Shown: positions 29,039-38,349 of the stretch, piece after piece
How the letters are laid out: the number at the start of each line of letters is the position of its first letter
Numbering within the stretch: the first letter of the stretch is position 1
Assembly (NCBI RefSeq): GCF_017302315.1
Contig: NZ_JAFLDT010000033.1
Location: 1-41,614 of the forward strand
Direction: 5' to 3'
DNA from: Zoogloea sp.
GTDB taxonomy: Bacteria; Pseudomonadota; Gammaproteobacteria; Burkholderiales; Rhodocyclaceae
Length of the DNA: 41,614 nucleotides
The notes under the pieces: model-generated
Told to the model about the DNA's origin: nothing
The model's database searches: none
The model's input: only the letters and a program-made list of their open reading frames with translations
Program-made: the position numbers and the translations under genes

Positions 29039-29701
29039 TCATGCCTGCACCTCCGCGATAGTGGGGCGAGGCCGTGATGCATCCGGGTCCGGGCCGAGCC
29101 GGAGGGTGTTGCCGATGCCGCCGAGCTGCACCGCCTGGTGGCTGGTGAAGACCAGCAGCCCACCCCGGGACAGGTGCTCGTCGAGGATGCTGCATAGCTG
29201 TGACACGGCCGCCACGTCCAGGGCCACGAAGGGTTCGTCGAGGATCCACAGGCGGGCCTGGCTGCACAGCAGGCGGGCCAGGGCCACGCGGCGCTTCTGG
29301 CCCTGTGAAAGAACCCGGGCGGGCAGATCCTCGCGACCCTTCAGGCCGATGCGGCGCAGGGCGGCGAGGGCAGTGGCCTCGTCCAGGGGGCGGCCGGCCA
29401 CGGCGGCGGCGGTCTGCAGGTTCTCGAGGGCGGAGAGATCTTCCTTGATGGCGGGGGCGTGGCCCAGGTACAGCAGGCGGGCATGGAACTCATCGCGCAC
29501 ATTGCTCACCGGCTGGCCGTCCCATTCGATATGCCCGTCGGCACTGGGCGCCAGACCGGCCAGCATGCGCAGCAGGCTGGTCTTGCCGGCCCCGTTGGCG
29601 CCCTCCACCTGCAGCCATTCCCCGGGGGCGAGGGAAAAGTCCACGGCAGAGAACAGGCGGCGGTCGCCGCGGTCGCAGGCCAGGCCGTGGGCACGAAGCA
29701 T
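29039..29701 (-). CDS. ccmA: Heme export ATPase CcmA
   Basis: A 220-residue ABC ATPase, the first gene of the ccm operon. Walker A is GANGAGKTS (34-42), the signature is LSQGQKRR (131-138), and Walker B is LWILDEP (151-157), followed by the D-loop (ALD). ATG 29701 matches the usual N-terminus (MLRAHGLACDRGDRRLFS); a GTG at 29713 is possible. It drives holo-CcmE release with CcmB. The operon promoter should lie in 29702-29796; a weak TTTACC-17-CAGAAT pair on the minus strand is the best candidate I see. Confidence 0.95.
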   Translation of the reverse strand: MLRAHGLACDRGDRRLFSAVDFSLAPGEWLQVEGANGAGKTSLLRMLAGLAPSADGHIEWDGQPVSNVRDEFHARLLYLGHAPAIKEDLSALENLQTAAAVAGRPLDEATALAALRRIGLKGREDLPARVLSQGQKRRVALARLLCSQARLWILDEPFVALDVAAVSQLCSILDEHLSRGGLLVFTSHQAVQLGGIGNTLRLGPDPDASRPRPTIAEVQA

Positions 29702-29796
29702 CAGGAGGCACACCGGGAAGTCGAAGGTCGGCGCATTCTGCCCGACCCACCCCGGTGGGTAAACCGCCTAGGTCAAGGAAACGTCTTGGTGCGGCG

Positions 29797-30504
29797 TCAG
29801 TGATGGGCGGTGCTGGCGTAGCTTTCGGGAAGAACCGTGGGCGGGGGTGGGGCGGCGGGCGTGTCCTGGTGTGCGGGATGGGGCGTGTTGCGGGCGCTGT
29901 CTTCGATCTCCAGCACGTCCATCACCTGCCGCGCCAGTGCCCGGCAGGCGTTGCCCACATTGGACGGCAGGCCGTCGGGGATGTGCTTCTGGAGCAGCAG
30001 TTTGGTGGCCGAGAGGCTGGCGACGGGGTGCAGGAGGCGGTCGCGGTGGGCGCCGAGCATCTGCGCCACGCTACGGTCGGCGGCGTCCCGTGCCCAGGCG
30101 TTGGTGGGCCACTGGGAGGGCAGGGCGTAGGCGTTGGGGAAGGCTTCCAGGTCGCGCAGCACGGTGCGCAGGTCTTCGTGGGAGTCGCGGAAGGGCAGCA
30201 GCACGATGTCGGCGAGGCCATTGAGGGTGCGGTCCATCTCGGCGCGGTTGCCGCCGCCGTCGATGACGCCGATCCAGCCATTCATGGTGCGCAGCTTGCC
30301 CACGACCTTGTGCAGGGCTTCCGGGGTGCGTGCGTCGGCGGTGACGTAGCGGCGACCGTCGGGGCTCAGGGGTTCGCGTGAGGTATCCGTGAGGACGCAG
30401 GCGGAGCGTTGGCCGAGCAGGCCGAGGCCCTGGCAGAGCATGTGGGACAAGGTGGTCTTGCCGGTGCCGCCCTTGTTGCCGATGATGCAGATGATCCGGG
30501 ACAT
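29797..30504 (-). CDS. Orphan ParA/MinD-like ATPase
   Basis: A 235-residue P-loop ATPase of the ParA/MinD type. The deviant Walker A is KGGTGKTT (MSRIICIIGNKGGTGKTTLS), with VLTDTS and IGVIDGGGN at the A' and B positions. The C-terminus is a proline-rich tail (PAAPPPPTVLP). No parB gene or centromere-like repeat is near, so it is an orphan that may position a complex or act as a switch. ATG 30504 is chosen from the canonical start; AGAGG lies some eleven bases upstream. It lies 95 bases upstream of ccmA on the same strand; whether it is linked to cytochrome maturation is unknown. Confidence 0.8.
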   Translation of the reverse strand: MSRIICIIGNKGGTGKTTLSHMLCQGLGLLGQRSACVLTDTSREPLSPDGRRYVTADARTPEALHKVVGKLRTMNGWIGVIDGGGNRAEMDRTLNGLADIVLLPFRDSHEDLRTVLRDLEAFPNAYALPSQWPTNAWARDAADRSVAQMLGAHRDRLLHPVASLSATKLLLQKHIPDGLPSNVGNACRALARQVMDVLEIEDSARNTPHPAHQDTPAAPPPPTVLPESYASTAHH

Positions 30505-30588
30505 GGTGGAAATCCTCTCGCTGAACGCCAGGCGCGATGGCGCCATTATTCGGGCTATAACGGCCGCGGGAGGCGCGGAATTGAGGGG

Positions 30589-31371
30589 CTATCGGCCGGT
30601 AATTCCGGATTTTTGCAGGTAGGCGGGCCCGGCGGGGCGGTAGCAGTAAAGGCGGGTATGGCGCCGGTCCTCCACTTCGATGACCTGTTCCGGTTCAACG
30701 CCCTCGATGGGAAAGCTGTTGCTGACCAGGAGGGCACCGGGGCGCAGTTCGGCGCTGGCCTTGTGCCACACGGCGTTCATGGGGACGGGCGACAGGAAGG
30801 CATAGACCAGATCGTAGTCGTGCCAGGGTATGGCGAAGAAGTCTCCCCGCGCCACGGCAATGGTGGGTTGTCGGCGGGACAGCAGGACCGACAGGGCATA
30901 GGGCGCGGGGGCGGATTCGATGCCCTCAAGGCGGCAATCGGGGCGCATTCGTGCCAGGGGGCGCAGTAACGAGCCCGTGCCGCTGCCCAGGTCGAGGAGG
31001 CGGGCCGGGCGCCCATGGGGGAGCAGTGTTGCGACAGCCGCTGCGGTGGCCCGGTTGGACAGGAACAGGGGAACCTGGGTGCGGAAACTGCTCCAGAACA
31101 CCAGCGCGAAGCCCACGAAGGCAGCCAGATACCAGCCAGGGGCGATGTGCAGTTGCAGGGCCACCACCACCAGGGGGGCGAAGCCCAGGTGGATCCAGCG
31201 CCACCAGGGGGCGCTGCCGAGTGCGATGGCAACGACCGTGGCCGCCAGTGCCTGGATCACGGTGACGGGCCACAGGCCGCCCGGCAACAGGCCGCTGCGG
31301 GCAATGGCGAGGGCCGCCGCGGTTCCGATGACCTGGGCCAGCAGGGCCTTCAGGGCGGGAGGGAGCTTCAT
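30589..31371 (-). CDS. Membrane-anchored class I SAM-dependent methyltransferase
   Basis: A 260-residue protein. The N-terminal third has about four hydrophobic segments (AQVIGTAAALAIARSGLL, VIQALAATVVAIALG, HLGFAPLVVVALQLHI, LAAFVGFALVFWSSF). A Rossmann methyltransferase domain follows with motif I LLDLGSGTGSLL, then LEGIESAP and a motif IV-like region (YDLVYAFLSPVPMNAVW). It probably methylates a lipid-linked or membrane-near substrate, but the substrate is not known. ATG 31371 is chosen because the hydrophobic part begins there. It precedes the ParA-like gene on the same strand. Confidence 0.8.
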   Translation of the reverse strand: MKLPPALKALLAQVIGTAAALAIARSGLLPGGLWPVTVIQALAATVVAIALGSAPWWRWIHLGFAPLVVVALQLHIAPGWYLAAFVGFALVFWSSFRTQVPLFLSNRATAAAVATLLPHGRPARLLDLGSGTGSLLRPLARMRPDCRLEGIESAPAPYALSVLLSRRQPTIAVARGDFFAIPWHDYDLVYAFLSPVPMNAVWHKASAELRPGALLVSNSFPIEGVEPEQVIEVEDRRHTRLYCYRPAGPAYLQKSGITGR

Positions 31372-31408
31372 GCCGTCAGTGCGCCGGGCGGAGCCTGGCG
31401 CCAGAGGC

Positions 31409-31906
31409 TTACTTGGCTGCCTTGGCATCCTCGACGGTCTTTGCCATGGAGGCCTTGAGCTTTTCCACCAGGGGGACAATGCGCGCCTGGGTGATGGCGG
31501 CTGACTTCTGGGTGACCTGGGGCATCTTTTCCAGCAGTGCCACGCCGGCCGGGCTGCGGTAGAAGGCCAGCAGACCGTCCACCTCTTCCTGGGTGAAGGT
31601 TTCTCCGTACAGTTTGAGGTAGGCGCCCTTCAGATCCGCCCAGTTGATCTCCTTGCGGATGATGGCGCCCGCCTCGGAGGTGAACTTGTCGACGACCTTC
31701 TGGCCCTGGGGGGTGAGGGTCTTGCCCTGCAGCCCCTGGTTGATGGAGTTGCGTACCGCCTGCTCCAGGTTCTGCTGGGCAACGCCCACAGAGCGTTCCA
31801 TCCGGGTGGCGACCAGAAGTTGGTTGAGGGATTCTGTGCTGGGTGGGGCGGCGAAGGCCGAAGTGCCGAGAAGGAGGGTGGCGACCAGCAGGGACACGTG
31901 TTTCAT
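31409..31906 (-). CDS. DUF2059-family periplasmic protein
   Basis: A 165-residue exported protein. It has a signal peptide (HVSLLVATLLLGTSAFA) and then a helical DUF2059 domain: the conserved end segment is LYGETFTQEEVDGLLAFYRS-PAGVALLEKMP. The domain has no known biochemical role. ATG 31906 starts at the signal peptide; 17 upstream codons are open but have no such feature. It is on the same strand as the methyltransferase and ends 37 bases before it. Confidence 0.8.
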   Translation of the reverse strand: MKHVSLLVATLLLGTSAFAAPPSTESLNQLLVATRMERSVGVAQQNLEQAVRNSINQGLQGKTLTPQGQKVVDKFTSEAGAIIRKEINWADLKGAYLKLYGETFTQEEVDGLLAFYRSPAGVALLEKMPQVTQKSAAITQARIVPLVEKLKASMAKTVEDAKAAK

Positions 31907-31985
31907 GGGGGGCTTTCGTAGGGCAGGGGGAATGAGGTTCCCGGATGATGAAGCCATTTCGCGATGCTGGAAAGCCTGCTGTCGT

Positions 31986-34900
31986 TCATGCGGCCCGGCT
32001 GCGTGAGTCGGTCGCGTCCGACCAGCGGGCCAGCACGGCCTTGCGTTGTTGCGCCACGCGGTGCATCGCGGCTGCCTTCACATGACCATAGCCCCGGATA
32101 CCCTCGGGCAGGCTGGCAATTTCCACTGCCAGGGGCAGGCGGCCAGCGTCGAGGCCCGCAAGGAGGAGGGCGATGTCCTGCTCGTACTCGACGATCAGGG
32201 CCCGCTCGGCCTTGCGTTCCGGGTGATAACCGAAGACATCGAAGGGCGTGCCGCGCAGGCGCCGCAGCCTGGCCAGCCAGCTGAAGGCGGTGAGCATCCA
32301 GGGGCCGAAGGCGAGCTTGCGGATGCGCCCGGAGGCCGGGTCGGGCCGGGCCAGGAAGGTCGGAGCGAGGTGGAAGCGCAGGCGGAAGTCGCCCTCGAAC
32401 TGGCTGTCCACCGCCTCGCGGAAGCCCGGATCGCTGAACAGGCGGGCCACTTCGTATTCGTCCTTGTAGGCAAGCAGCTTGAAGTAATGGCGCAGCACCG
32501 CGTCGGTGAGGCGCTCGCTGCCCAGGGGGGCTTCGGCGGCGCGGACGCGGGCCACCAGGTCGGTGTAGCGACGGGCGTAGGCGGCGTCCTGGTAGGTGGT
32601 GAGCACGGCCGCCCGGCGGGCGATGCGGTCATCCAGGGTTTCGGGGCGGATGGGGATCACCGGCGCCGGCTTCACCTCCCGTTCGACGGCGCTCAGGTCC
32701 ACGGCCGCCCGGCGGCCCCACAGGAAGGCCTGGCGGTTCATGTCCACGGCCGCGCCGTTGAGTTCGATGGCCTGGTCCAGGCTGGCGGCGCTGACCGGCA
32801 CCCAGCCCTTCTGCCAGGCGTAGCCGAGCAGGAAAAGGTTGGTGGCGATGGCGTCGCCGAGCAGGCGGGTGGCCAGGAACTGGGCGTCCAGGAACGCGCA
32901 GCCGTCATTGCCCACGGCCTCGACGATGGCGGCCTGCATCTTTTCCAGTGGGAACTGCCAGTCCGGGTTGCGGGTGAATTCCGAGGTCGGCGTTTCGGCG
33001 CAATTGACCACGCCGCGGGTGCGCCCGACGGCCATCTTGGCTAGGGCGTCGACGCTGGCGGTGACCACCACGTCACCGCCGATCACCGCGTTGGCTTCGC
33101 CAGCGGCGATGCGCACGGCGTGCAGGTCGTCCGGCCGGTCGGCAATGCGGATATGGCTGAACACGGAGCCGCCCTTCTGGGCCAGGCCGGTCATGTCGAG
33201 CACGGTGACACCTTTGCCGTCCAGGTGGGCGGCCATGCCGATCAGGGCACCGATAGTGACCACCCCGGTGCCACCCACGCCGGTGACGAGAATGCCCCAG
33301 GGCTCGCGGGTGGCCGGCAGGGTGGGCTCGGGCAGGGGGGCGAAGCGCTGCTCGTCGGACTGCAGGGCGCGCCCCTTGCGCACCCGGCCGCCTTCGATGG
33401 TGACGAAACTCGGGCAGAAGCCGTTCATGCACGAGTAGTCCTTGTTGCAGGCCGACTGGTCGATCTGGCGCTTGCGCCCGAACTCGGTTTCTACCGGCAG
33501 GATGGCCATGCAGTTGGATTCCCGGCCGCAGTCACCGCAGCCCTCGCACACCGCCTCGTTGATGAAGACGCGGGTCTGCGGGTCGGGGAAGGTGCCGCGC
33601 TTCCTGCGCCGGCGCTTCTCGGCGGCGCAGGTCTGGTCGAAGACCAGGGCCGACACGCCGGGCACGGTGCGCAGCTCGCGCTGGATCACGTCCAGTTCGT
33701 CGCGCTGGCGGATCGGGATACCGTGGGGAATGTCGGCCACATGCCAGGCCCGGTCGGTGCCGTCGGTGACCAGCACGATGGTGTGCACCCCTTCGCCTTG
33801 CAACTGGCGCAGCAGCTTTGGCACCGTCAGGTCACCGTCCACCGGCTGGCCGCCGGTCATGGCGACGGCGTCGTTGAAGAGGATCTTGTAGGTGATGCCA
33901 CTGGTCGCCGGCCCGCTGCCACCGGGGCGGTTGAAGGCCGCCACGGCCTGGCGGATGGCCAGCAGGCCGGAGTGGAAGTAGGTGCCGTCGCCCAGGTTGG
34001 CAAAGATGTGGGGCTCGTCGATGAAGGGCGCCTGGCCGACCCAGGGCACGCCTTCGCCGCCCATGTGGGTGAAGGTGCCTGTCTTGCGGTCGGGCATGAA
34101 GGTGGCCATGTAGTGGCAGCCGATGCCGGCCATGGCGCGGCTGCCTTCGGGCACCACCGTGGAGGTGTTGTGGGGGCAGCCGGGGCAGAAGGTGGGTACC
34201 CGGTCGATGGCAAAGACGCGGCGGCCTAGGGTGGCCTCCTTGGCCTGCAGGAAGGCCAGGCGGGCCTCGATGCGCTCCGAGGTGAAGAAGCGCCCGATGC
34301 GGGCAGCGATGACCCGGGCGATCATCGCCGGGGTCAGCTCACCGGCGGCGGGGAGCAGCCATTCGCCATGGTCAACAGTGGTACGGCCGTCCGCGCCCAG
34401 GGTAGTGAGCAGCGACCACTCGCCCTTCTCGTCGAACTTGCCGACAACGCGGGGGCGCACGTCCTCGCGCCAGTTGTAGAGCTCTTCCTTGAGCTGATAC
34501 TCGAGGAGCTGGCGCTTCTCTTCGATCACCAGGATCTCGTCCAGCCCTTCGGCGAAGTGGCGCACGCCTTCTGCCTCCAGGGGCCACACCATGCCCACCT
34601 TGTACAGGCGGATGCCGATCTCGGCGGCGAGCTCCTCGTCGATGCCCAGGTCGTCGAAGGCCTGGCGCACATCCAGGTAGCTCTTGCCGCTGGTGATGAT
34701 GCCCAAGCGCGGCTGGGGCGAGTCGATGACGATACGGTTGAGGCCGTTGGCCCGGCAGTAGGCCAGGGCGGCGTAGAGCTTGGCGTGGAGCAGGCGCTTC
34801 TCCTGCACCAGCGGCGGGTCGGGCCAGCGGATGTTGAGGCCATCGGGGGGCAGGGCGAAGTCGTCGGGGATCTTCGTGGTGACGCGCAGCGGATCCACGT

Positions 34901-35573
34901 CCACCGAGGCCGAGGTCTCCACGGTGTCGGCCAGGGCCTTGAAGGCCACCCAGCAGCCGGAATAGCGCGACAGGGCCCAGCCATGCACACCGAAGTCGAG
35001 ATAGTCCTGCACGCCGGCGGGGGCCAGCACCGGCATCATCATCGACTTGAAGAAGTGGTCGGTCTGATGGGGCAGGGTGGAGGATTTGGCGGCGTGGTCG
35101 TCACCGGCGATCACCAGCACGCCACCATACTGCGAGCTGCCGGCGGCGTTGGCGTGGCGGAACACGTCGCCACAGCGATCCACGCCCGGCCCCTTGCCGT
35201 ACCACATGCCGAACACGCCCTGCACGCGGGCCTTGGCGGACAGGGCGACTTGCTGGCTGCCCCACACGGCGGTGGCCGCCATGTCCTCGTTGATGCCCGG
35301 CTGGAAGACGATGTCGTGGCTGGCCAGGTGGGCCTTGGCCTTCCACAGGGTCTGGTCGAGCCCGCCCAGGGGCGAGCCCCGGTAGCCGGAGACAAAGCCG
35401 GCGGTGTTGAGCCCGGCGGCCCGGTCGCGATCACGCTGAATCATCAGCAGGCGCACCAGCGCCTGGTAACCGGTCAGATAAATGCGCCCGGAGGGGGTGG
35501 TGTATTTGTCGTCGAGAAGCGTGCTGCCCGGAGTGGGCACGGAAAGCGCGCGGACGGGGTCCTGCTCGGCCAT
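31986..35573 (-). CDS. Fused indolepyruvate:ferredoxin oxidoreductase
   Basis: A 1195-residue enzyme that oxidatively decarboxylates aryl-pyruvates (indolepyruvate, phenylpyruvate) to the acyl-CoA with ferredoxin as electron acceptor. The N-terminal half is the alpha-type TPP enzyme: SGYRGSPLGGLDQ near the start, FCPGCPHNTS and GIGCHYMATF (about 470-490), LGDGTYFHSG (about 525). A ferredoxin-like part with clustered cysteines (CEGCGDCGRESNC, then CNKDYSCMNGFC) lies at about 675-720. The C-terminal beta/gamma domain has GVGGTGVVTIG (about 765) and GLAQKGGSVFSHI. This fused layout is typical of proteobacterial isozymes used in aromatic amino acid and phenylacetate metabolism. GAGGAA lies eight bases before the ATG. 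Confidence 0.93.
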   Translation of the reverse strand: MAEQDPVRALSVPTPGSTLLDDKYTTPSGRIYLTGYQALVRLLMIQRDRDRAAGLNTAGFVSGYRGSPLGGLDQTLWKAKAHLASHDIVFQPGINEDMAATAVWGSQQVALSAKARVQGVFGMWYGKGPGVDRCGDVFRHANAAGSSQYGGVLVIAGDDHAAKSSTLPHQTDHFFKSMMMPVLAPAGVQDYLDFGVHGWALSRYSGCWVAFKALADTVETSASVDVDPLRVTTKIPDDFALPPDGLNIRWPDPPLVQEKRLLHAKLYAALAYCRANGLNRIVIDSPQPRLGIITSGKSYLDVRQAFDDLGIDEELAAEIGIRLYKVGMVWPLEAEGVRHFAEGLDEILVIEEKRQLLEYQLKEELYNWREDVRPRVVGKFDEKGEWSLLTTLGADGRTTVDHGEWLLPAAGELTPAMIARVIAARIGRFFTSERIEARLAFLQAKEATLGRRVFAIDRVPTFCPGCPHNTSTVVPEGSRAMAGIGCHYMATFMPDRKTGTFTHMGGEGVPWVGQAPFIDEPHIFANLGDGTYFHSGLLAIRQAVAAFNRPGGSGPATSGITYKILFNDAVAMTGGQPVDGDLTVPKLLRQLQGEGVHTIVLVTDGTDRAWHVADIPHGIPIRQRDELDVIQRELRTVPGVSALVFDQTCAAEKRRRRKRGTFPDPQTRVFINEAVCEGCGDCGRESNCMAILPVETEFGRKRQIDQSACNKDYSCMNGFCPSFVTIEGGRVRKGRALQSDEQRFAPLPEPTLPATREPWGILVTGVGGTGVVTIGALIGMAAHLDGKGVTVLDMTGLAQKGGSVFSHIRIADRPDDLHAVRIAAGEANAVIGGDVVVTASVDALAKMAVGRTRGVVNCAETPTSEFTRNPDWQFPLEKMQAAIVEAVGNDGCAFLDAQFLATRLLGDAIATNLFLLGYAWQKGWVPVSAASLDQAIELNGAAVDMNRQAFLWGRRAAVDLSAVEREVKPAPVIPIRPETLDDRIARRAAVLTTYQDAAYARRYTDLVARVRAAEAPLGSERLTDAVLRHYFKLLAYKDEYEVARLFSDPGFREAVDSQFEGDFRLRFHLAPTFLARPDPASGRIRKLAFGPWMLTAFSWLARLRRLRGTPFDVFGYHPERKAERALIVEYEQDIALLLAGLDAGRLPLAVEIASLPEGIRGYGHVKAAAMHRVAQQRKAVLARWSDATDSRSRAA

Positions 35574-35736
35574 GGTGGGTTTCCTCGCAAAAATCGTGTT
35601 TTTGATCCGTTCGCGGGTCGGGCCTTGTGGGCCCGGTCGCGGAGGTGTTGCAAGGCGAGTCTGGCTGCCGGGGCGCGGCAGCTCAATGCTTGGATACCCT
35701 GATGGCGGCGGGGGTTCCGGTGTGCTGGGTGGGGAT

Positions 35737-37632
35737 TCAGAAGTAATGCTGCCAGCCTACCGTGAGGCGGCGTTCCTGCGTGTCGGTGTCGGGGAGTTCG
35801 ATGTGCGTCCATTCGTAGCCGGCGACGAGGTTGTCGCGGGGGCTGAGGCGGGTGCGCAGGTGGGCGCGGGCGGTGCTGCGGTCGAGGCGCCGGTCGAGGC
35901 GCCGGTCGTTGAACCACTGGCGGCCGGCTTCGAGCTGCAGGCGGTTGCCGGCACCCACGTCCCACAGCAGGCCGGCCAGGGGGCCGCTGCCGATGGCCCA
36001 GTGCTTCTGCAGGTCGCCGTGGCCGAGGAGCTGGTTCTCGAGGAAGATGTAGCCTAGCAGACCCTTCCACTCCCAGGCGGCACCGGGGCCACCGGCCACC
36101 ATCGGTCCGGTGGCGTGACGCGCGCCCAGGACGCGCTCCCAGCCGAAGCGGACTTTCCAGGACAGGGGCTGGGTCCAGCTCAGACGGGGCGCGACGGAAA
36201 CGATGTCCACCGGCAGGAAACGGTCGAGCCGCCAGCCCTGCCCTTCGCGCTGGCTCGCCCCCAGGTCGAGGAAGCGGATCTGGGCACCGCGGGCGTAGCC
36301 GGTTTCGGGGTCGAGGAGGTCGTGGTAGGCCGGTCGCAGATCGAGGAAGAGGGCGTTGGCGCCGTCCAGCCGGCCGGCGGCGAGGCCGAAGCGCCCGGAA
36401 GCGTGGCCGCTCTCGGGGCGAGGCGGCACCGGGACCGTGCCGGTGTCGATGGTTGGAAGCTGGCTGCGGGTGATCTGGATGGTTTTCAGGCGGGCCAGGG
36501 CGTCGTTCTGGCCGAGCTTGCCCGCATGCCCGCGGAAGGACACCAGGCGGTCGGCGAACTCGAGCTGTTCGATGGCCTGCGGGTCGGTGCCAAGGCTCTG
36601 CGGGGTGCGCCGGCCGTCGGCCACGGCGACGGCCGCGTCCAGGCTGGCGGGGTCGAGGCGGCTGGCGCGATGGCTCAGTTCAGTGCCGGTGGAGGGGCGG
36701 AAGGTGATGTCGGTGACCAGATCCGGCACAGCCACCACCCCCTTTACGGTGTCCACGGGAATGGCGGTCCAGTAGAACTGCTTTGCCACCTGCAGGCCCG
36801 GTCGGGCCACATCGAGGAGGCGCAGGATCATGTAGGAGCAGTTCTCGTCAAAGAACCAGTAGTCGAAGCGGGTGGCGCCGATCTCCCAGGCGTGGCGCAG
36901 TAGTTGGCGGGTTTCGGCGGGCGTCAGGTTGAGCCTGTACTCCCAGACGTCGCGGCTCTCCATGTCACTGTACTCGCGCACCTTGGCGTAGTAGGGCGAG
37001 CTGGACAGGGCGCCGGGGTAGAGGCCGGTGAGGCCCTTCAGTGCGAAGGTGAAGCCGTCGGTGGCGTCGGCTTTGGCGGCGTAGTTGATGGTATAGGCGA
37101 GCAGGCGGGTGGCTTCGGTCTGCCCCGGGGTGTCGATGCGCAGCAGGGTGTGGCCGAACATGGACGCCGGGCTATTCACGTAGGCAGAGGGAAAGACCAG
37201 GGTCACGCCGGCGGGGTTGATCTCGGCCGCCCACTTTTCCAGGCGCGGGCAGGGCTGCTCGGGTAGCTGCGCGGGGGTCAGGGCAAGGCGCTGGCGCAAC
37301 CAGTGATGGCGCGCCGGGAAGCGGCATTGGGGGTGCTCGTCGGGCGCCTCGGGCCGGGCCGGCTCGAACAGGCGGGCCAGGGTGACGTCGAGTTCGGCAG
37401 TCGGGTTGCGGGCACCGTCGGGGGCATTGAAGAAGCCCGTGTCGTCGGCCAGGCTGCGACGGTGGCCGGTGATGGGGTAGGGCTCGTACTGGAGCAGGTC
37501 GGCCCAGGCCGGGTCATCGGCCAGACGCGCGTCGCGCGCCGCAGCCTGCGCATCGGCCAGGGGGTCGGCCTGGACGGCGTGCGCGGCCAGGCTCAGGCTC
37601 AGGACGGTGCCGAGGGCGATCAGTATCTTCAT
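35737..37632 (-). CDS. DUF4105 (Lnb N-terminal periplasmic domain) protein
   Basis: A 631-residue exported protein. A signal peptide (ILIALGTVLSLSLAAHAVQA) is followed by an N-terminal helical part, the DUF4105/Lnb-like catalytic-type domain at about 130-300 (LVFPSAYVNSPASMFGHTLLRID with the conserved Ser/His region, FDYWFFDENCSYMILRLLD with a Cys), and a C-terminal region rich in alternating residues that looks like an outer-membrane barrel (GWRLDRFLPV through RRLTVGWQHYF, ending in Phe). The conserved His and Cys suggest a papain-like hydrolase, as proposed for this family; substrate unknown. No ribosome binding site is visible before the ATG, which lies only 13 bases after a terminator. 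Confidence 0.85.
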   Translation of the reverse strand: MKILIALGTVLSLSLAAHAVQADPLADAQAAARDARLADDPAWADLLQYEPYPITGHRRSLADDTGFFNAPDGARNPTAELDVTLARLFEPARPEAPDEHPQCRFPARHHWLRQRLALTPAQLPEQPCPRLEKWAAEINPAGVTLVFPSAYVNSPASMFGHTLLRIDTPGQTEATRLLAYTINYAAKADATDGFTFALKGLTGLYPGALSSSPYYAKVREYSDMESRDVWEYRLNLTPAETRQLLRHAWEIGATRFDYWFFDENCSYMILRLLDVARPGLQVAKQFYWTAIPVDTVKGVVAVPDLVTDITFRPSTGTELSHRASRLDPASLDAAVAVADGRRTPQSLGTDPQAIEQLEFADRLVSFRGHAGKLGQNDALARLKTIQITRSQLPTIDTGTVPVPPRPESGHASGRFGLAAGRLDGANALFLDLRPAYHDLLDPETGYARGAQIRFLDLGASQREGQGWRLDRFLPVDIVSVAPRLSWTQPLSWKVRFGWERVLGARHATGPMVAGGPGAAWEWKGLLGYIFLENQLLGHGDLQKHWAIGSGPLAGLLWDVGAGNRLQLEAGRQWFNDRRLDRRLDRSTARAHLRTRLSPRDNLVAGYEWTHIELPDTDTQERRLTVGWQHYF

Positions 37633-37645
37633 GGGTGGGGCGGGT

Positions 37646-37679
37646 GCAAAAAGAAAAGCCCTGTGCAGGCACAGGGCTT
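37646..37679 (-). terminator. Terminator between the DUF3015 and DUF4105 genes
   Basis: On the minus strand AAGCCCTGTG-CCTG-CACAGGGCTT forms a perfect 10-bp stem (37679-37656) followed by TTTTCTTTTT. It ends the DUF3015 transcript, yet its T tract stops only about 13 bases before the DUF4105 start codon. Confidence 0.9.
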
Positions 37680-37726
37680 GGCGTGGCGCGGGTCGGGGAA
37701 GGTCCGTCGACCCGCAGCCCCGTGGC

Positions 37727-38209
37727 TTACACCGCGTCGGCGTACTTGGCGAGGCGGGCGTCGGACTGCAGGGCAGCCTTAAGCTGGGTGGCGATGGTTT
37801 CAGCCGAGTCGACGGAAGCGAAGATTTCGGCGTGACGGGTTTTGGTCAGGCTGACGAAGGCGGCCTTGTCCTGGGCGTCGATCTTCAGCAGGGCAGCCAG
37901 TGCATCCAGGGTTTCGCCCTGGCCGGAGGCGGCGTCGCGGGCGAGCTGCGACTTGTTGCCGTCAATGAACATGGCGGTCTTCCAGGCGGAGGTGACGACG
38001 CCGTCCTGGGAGCAGCCGAGGGTGCCGGAGGTGATGCCGAAGGTCTGGTTGCCAAAGGTGCCGTTGGTGGTGACTGCGAGAACCTGCGGGGCGACGCCCT
38101 TCTGGCCTTCGAAAACCTTGGAGCCGAGGCCACAGGAGCCCACGTTGTTGGCGGCGGCGAAAGCCGTTACGGGCAGGAATACGACCAGCGGAAACAGCAG
38201 TTTTTTCAT
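37727..38209 (-). CDS. DUF3015-family periplasmic protein
   Basis: A 160-residue exported protein of the DUF3015 family. The signal peptide (LLFPLVVFLPVTAFA) is followed by the family core NNVGSCGLGSKVFEGQKG, VLAVTTNGTFGNQTFGITSG and TLGC, and a helical C-terminal part (LKIDAQDKAAFVSL). Two conserved cysteines may form a disulfide. The role is unknown; relatives lie beside DUF4105 genes in other Proteobacteria, as here. ATG 38209 has GAGG nine bases upstream. Confidence 0.87.
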   Translation of the reverse strand: MKKLLFPLVVFLPVTAFAAANNVGSCGLGSKVFEGQKGVAPQVLAVTTNGTFGNQTFGITSGTLGCSQDGVVTSAWKTAMFIDGNKSQLARDAASGQGETLDALAALLKIDAQDKAAFVSLTKTRHAEIFASVDSAETIATQLKAALQSDARLAKYADAV

Positions 38210-38349
38210 GGTGCTTACCCTCAGTCTATGTTTGTTTGATGGCAGATGCTTGGTGCAATGCCGAGGGAATGGTAGCGCGTTCGCACTTTGGGGCAAGGCT
38301 TCGTCGGGGGGCGAGTGTTGTTTTTCTGCACATGGCCGCAAAGGGCCGT

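Noticed and set aside
32046-35702. Several long plus-strand frames opposite the indolepyruvate oxidoreductase gene
   Set aside because: They are antisense shadows of a high-GC gene, rich in Gly/Val/His/Gln and without recognisable domains.
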